From Candidatus Falkowiibacteriota bacterium (GTDB lineage: Bacteria; Patescibacteriota; Patescibacteriia; Patescibacteriales; UBA12075): a stretch of DNA of 13,914 nt. This document shows, in pieces, positions 13,737 to 13,914 of the stretch (its first letter is position 1; the number at the start of each line of letters is the position of its first letter). The notes under the pieces are model-generated. The model searched no databases. It saw nothing but the letters and a program-made list of their open reading frames with translations, and was not told the DNA's origin. The position numbers were made by a program, and so were the translations under genes. Where the stretch lies: contig JAUVLY010000009.1 of NCBI GenBank assembly GCA_030600505.1, positions 1 to 13,914 on the forward strand, in the 5' to 3' direction.

Positions 13737-13790
13737 TTTATTCGCATGTCCCGCATTCGTAGCGCGGGTCGCCCGCAGGGCGATAACGAC
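13737..13790 (+). repeat. Double-hairpin element, copy C (upstream of pcm)
   Basis: It begins TTTATTCGCATGT like copies A and B. Hairpin 1 is CCCGC (13750-13754) and GCGGG (13764-13768) around ATTCGTAGC. Hairpin 2 follows at once but has a different sequence, TCGCCC-GCA-GGGCGA (13769-13783), then TAAC. The two-hairpin layout is kept although most stem bases differ. It is antisense to pcm. Confidence 0.65.
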
Positions 13791-13798
13791 TTTTCCAC

Positions 13799-13827
13799 TT
13801 GTTAATTTTAACAAATTATGATATAAT
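13799..13827 (+). promoter_or_regulatory. Plus-strand promoter leading out of the window
   Basis: TTGTTA (13799-13804), a 17-bp spacer and a perfect TATAAT (13822-13827) are present. Transcription would start near 13834, about 55 nt before the ATG at 13889. Confidence 0.65.
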
Positions 13828-13861
13828 ATAAATAGAAAAATAAAACACGATAGTAAGCAAA

Positions 13862-13910
13862 AAAACAAAAACCAAACAAAAAAATAAAATGAAAACAAAA
13901 ACCAAACAAA
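13862..13910 (+). repeat. 19-bp direct repeat, period 30
   Basis: AAAACAAAAACCAAACAAA occurs exactly at 13862-13880 and 13892-13910. The second copy covers codons 2-8 of the putative gene starting at 13889. Confidence 0.8.
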
Positions 13911-13914
13911 TTGG
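13889..13914 (+). CDS. Possible 5' end of a plus-strand gene (partial)
   Basis: An ATG at 13889 opens MKTKTKQI and runs off the window after 26 bases. The support is the good promoter at 13799-13827 and the sense direction. No Shine-Dalgarno is seen, and the sequence is a low-complexity A/C-rich direct repeat, so this start may not be real. Confidence 0.3.

Overview
This is an AT-rich, compact bacterial segment, most likely from the Patescibacteria/CPR radiation (Parcubacteria-like). That placement is inference. It rests on the mix of small conserved genes with large single-pass membrane proteins of no known function, weak or missing Shine-Dalgarno sequences, a leaderless-type start, and intergenic regions full of short palindromic GTCATT...AATGAC elements. 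No ribosomal RNA gene is present to settle it.

Layout, left to right. (1) 1-2812, minus: a very large open frame running off the left edge (937 codons visible), with a coiled-coil cytoplasmic part, one membrane segment and an acidic outer part. (2) 2856-3720, minus: a two-gene AbiEii-type nucleotidyltransferase toxin/partner pair with its own promoter and a palindrome over the -35 box. (3) 3959-4624, minus: a winged-helix protein fused to a degenerate nucleotidyltransferase fold. (4) 4882-7152, plus: a membrane protein joining a PP2C-like domain that has lost its metal ligands to an outer beta-propeller. (5) 7301-8850, minus: the rplJ-rplL operon behind a recognisable L10 leader with terminator and antiterminator. 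(6) 8944-11316, minus: a membrane-anchored DUF3160 protein. (7) 11607-13708, minus: an operon of pcm, a HxGH nucleotidylyltransferase and mltG. (8) At the right edge a plus-strand promoter and possible start codon lead out of the window.

How the parts work together: rplJ/rplL make the ribosomal stalk, and the leader gives feedback control by L10. MltG sets glycan chain length, Pcm repairs damaged aspartyl residues, and the nucleotidylyltransferase activates an unidentified small phosphate compound. Three large proteins (the left-edge protein, the PP2C-like/propeller protein and DUF3160) each have one membrane segment and a big predicted outer domain, so much of the window appears devoted to the cell envelope.

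The most interesting non-coding signal is a ~55-bp double-hairpin element present three times in the same orientation, with compensatory changes in its stems. One copy fills the variable loop of the L10 leader, one sits directly on the ribosome binding site of the PP2C-like/propeller gene, and one lies just upstream of pcm.
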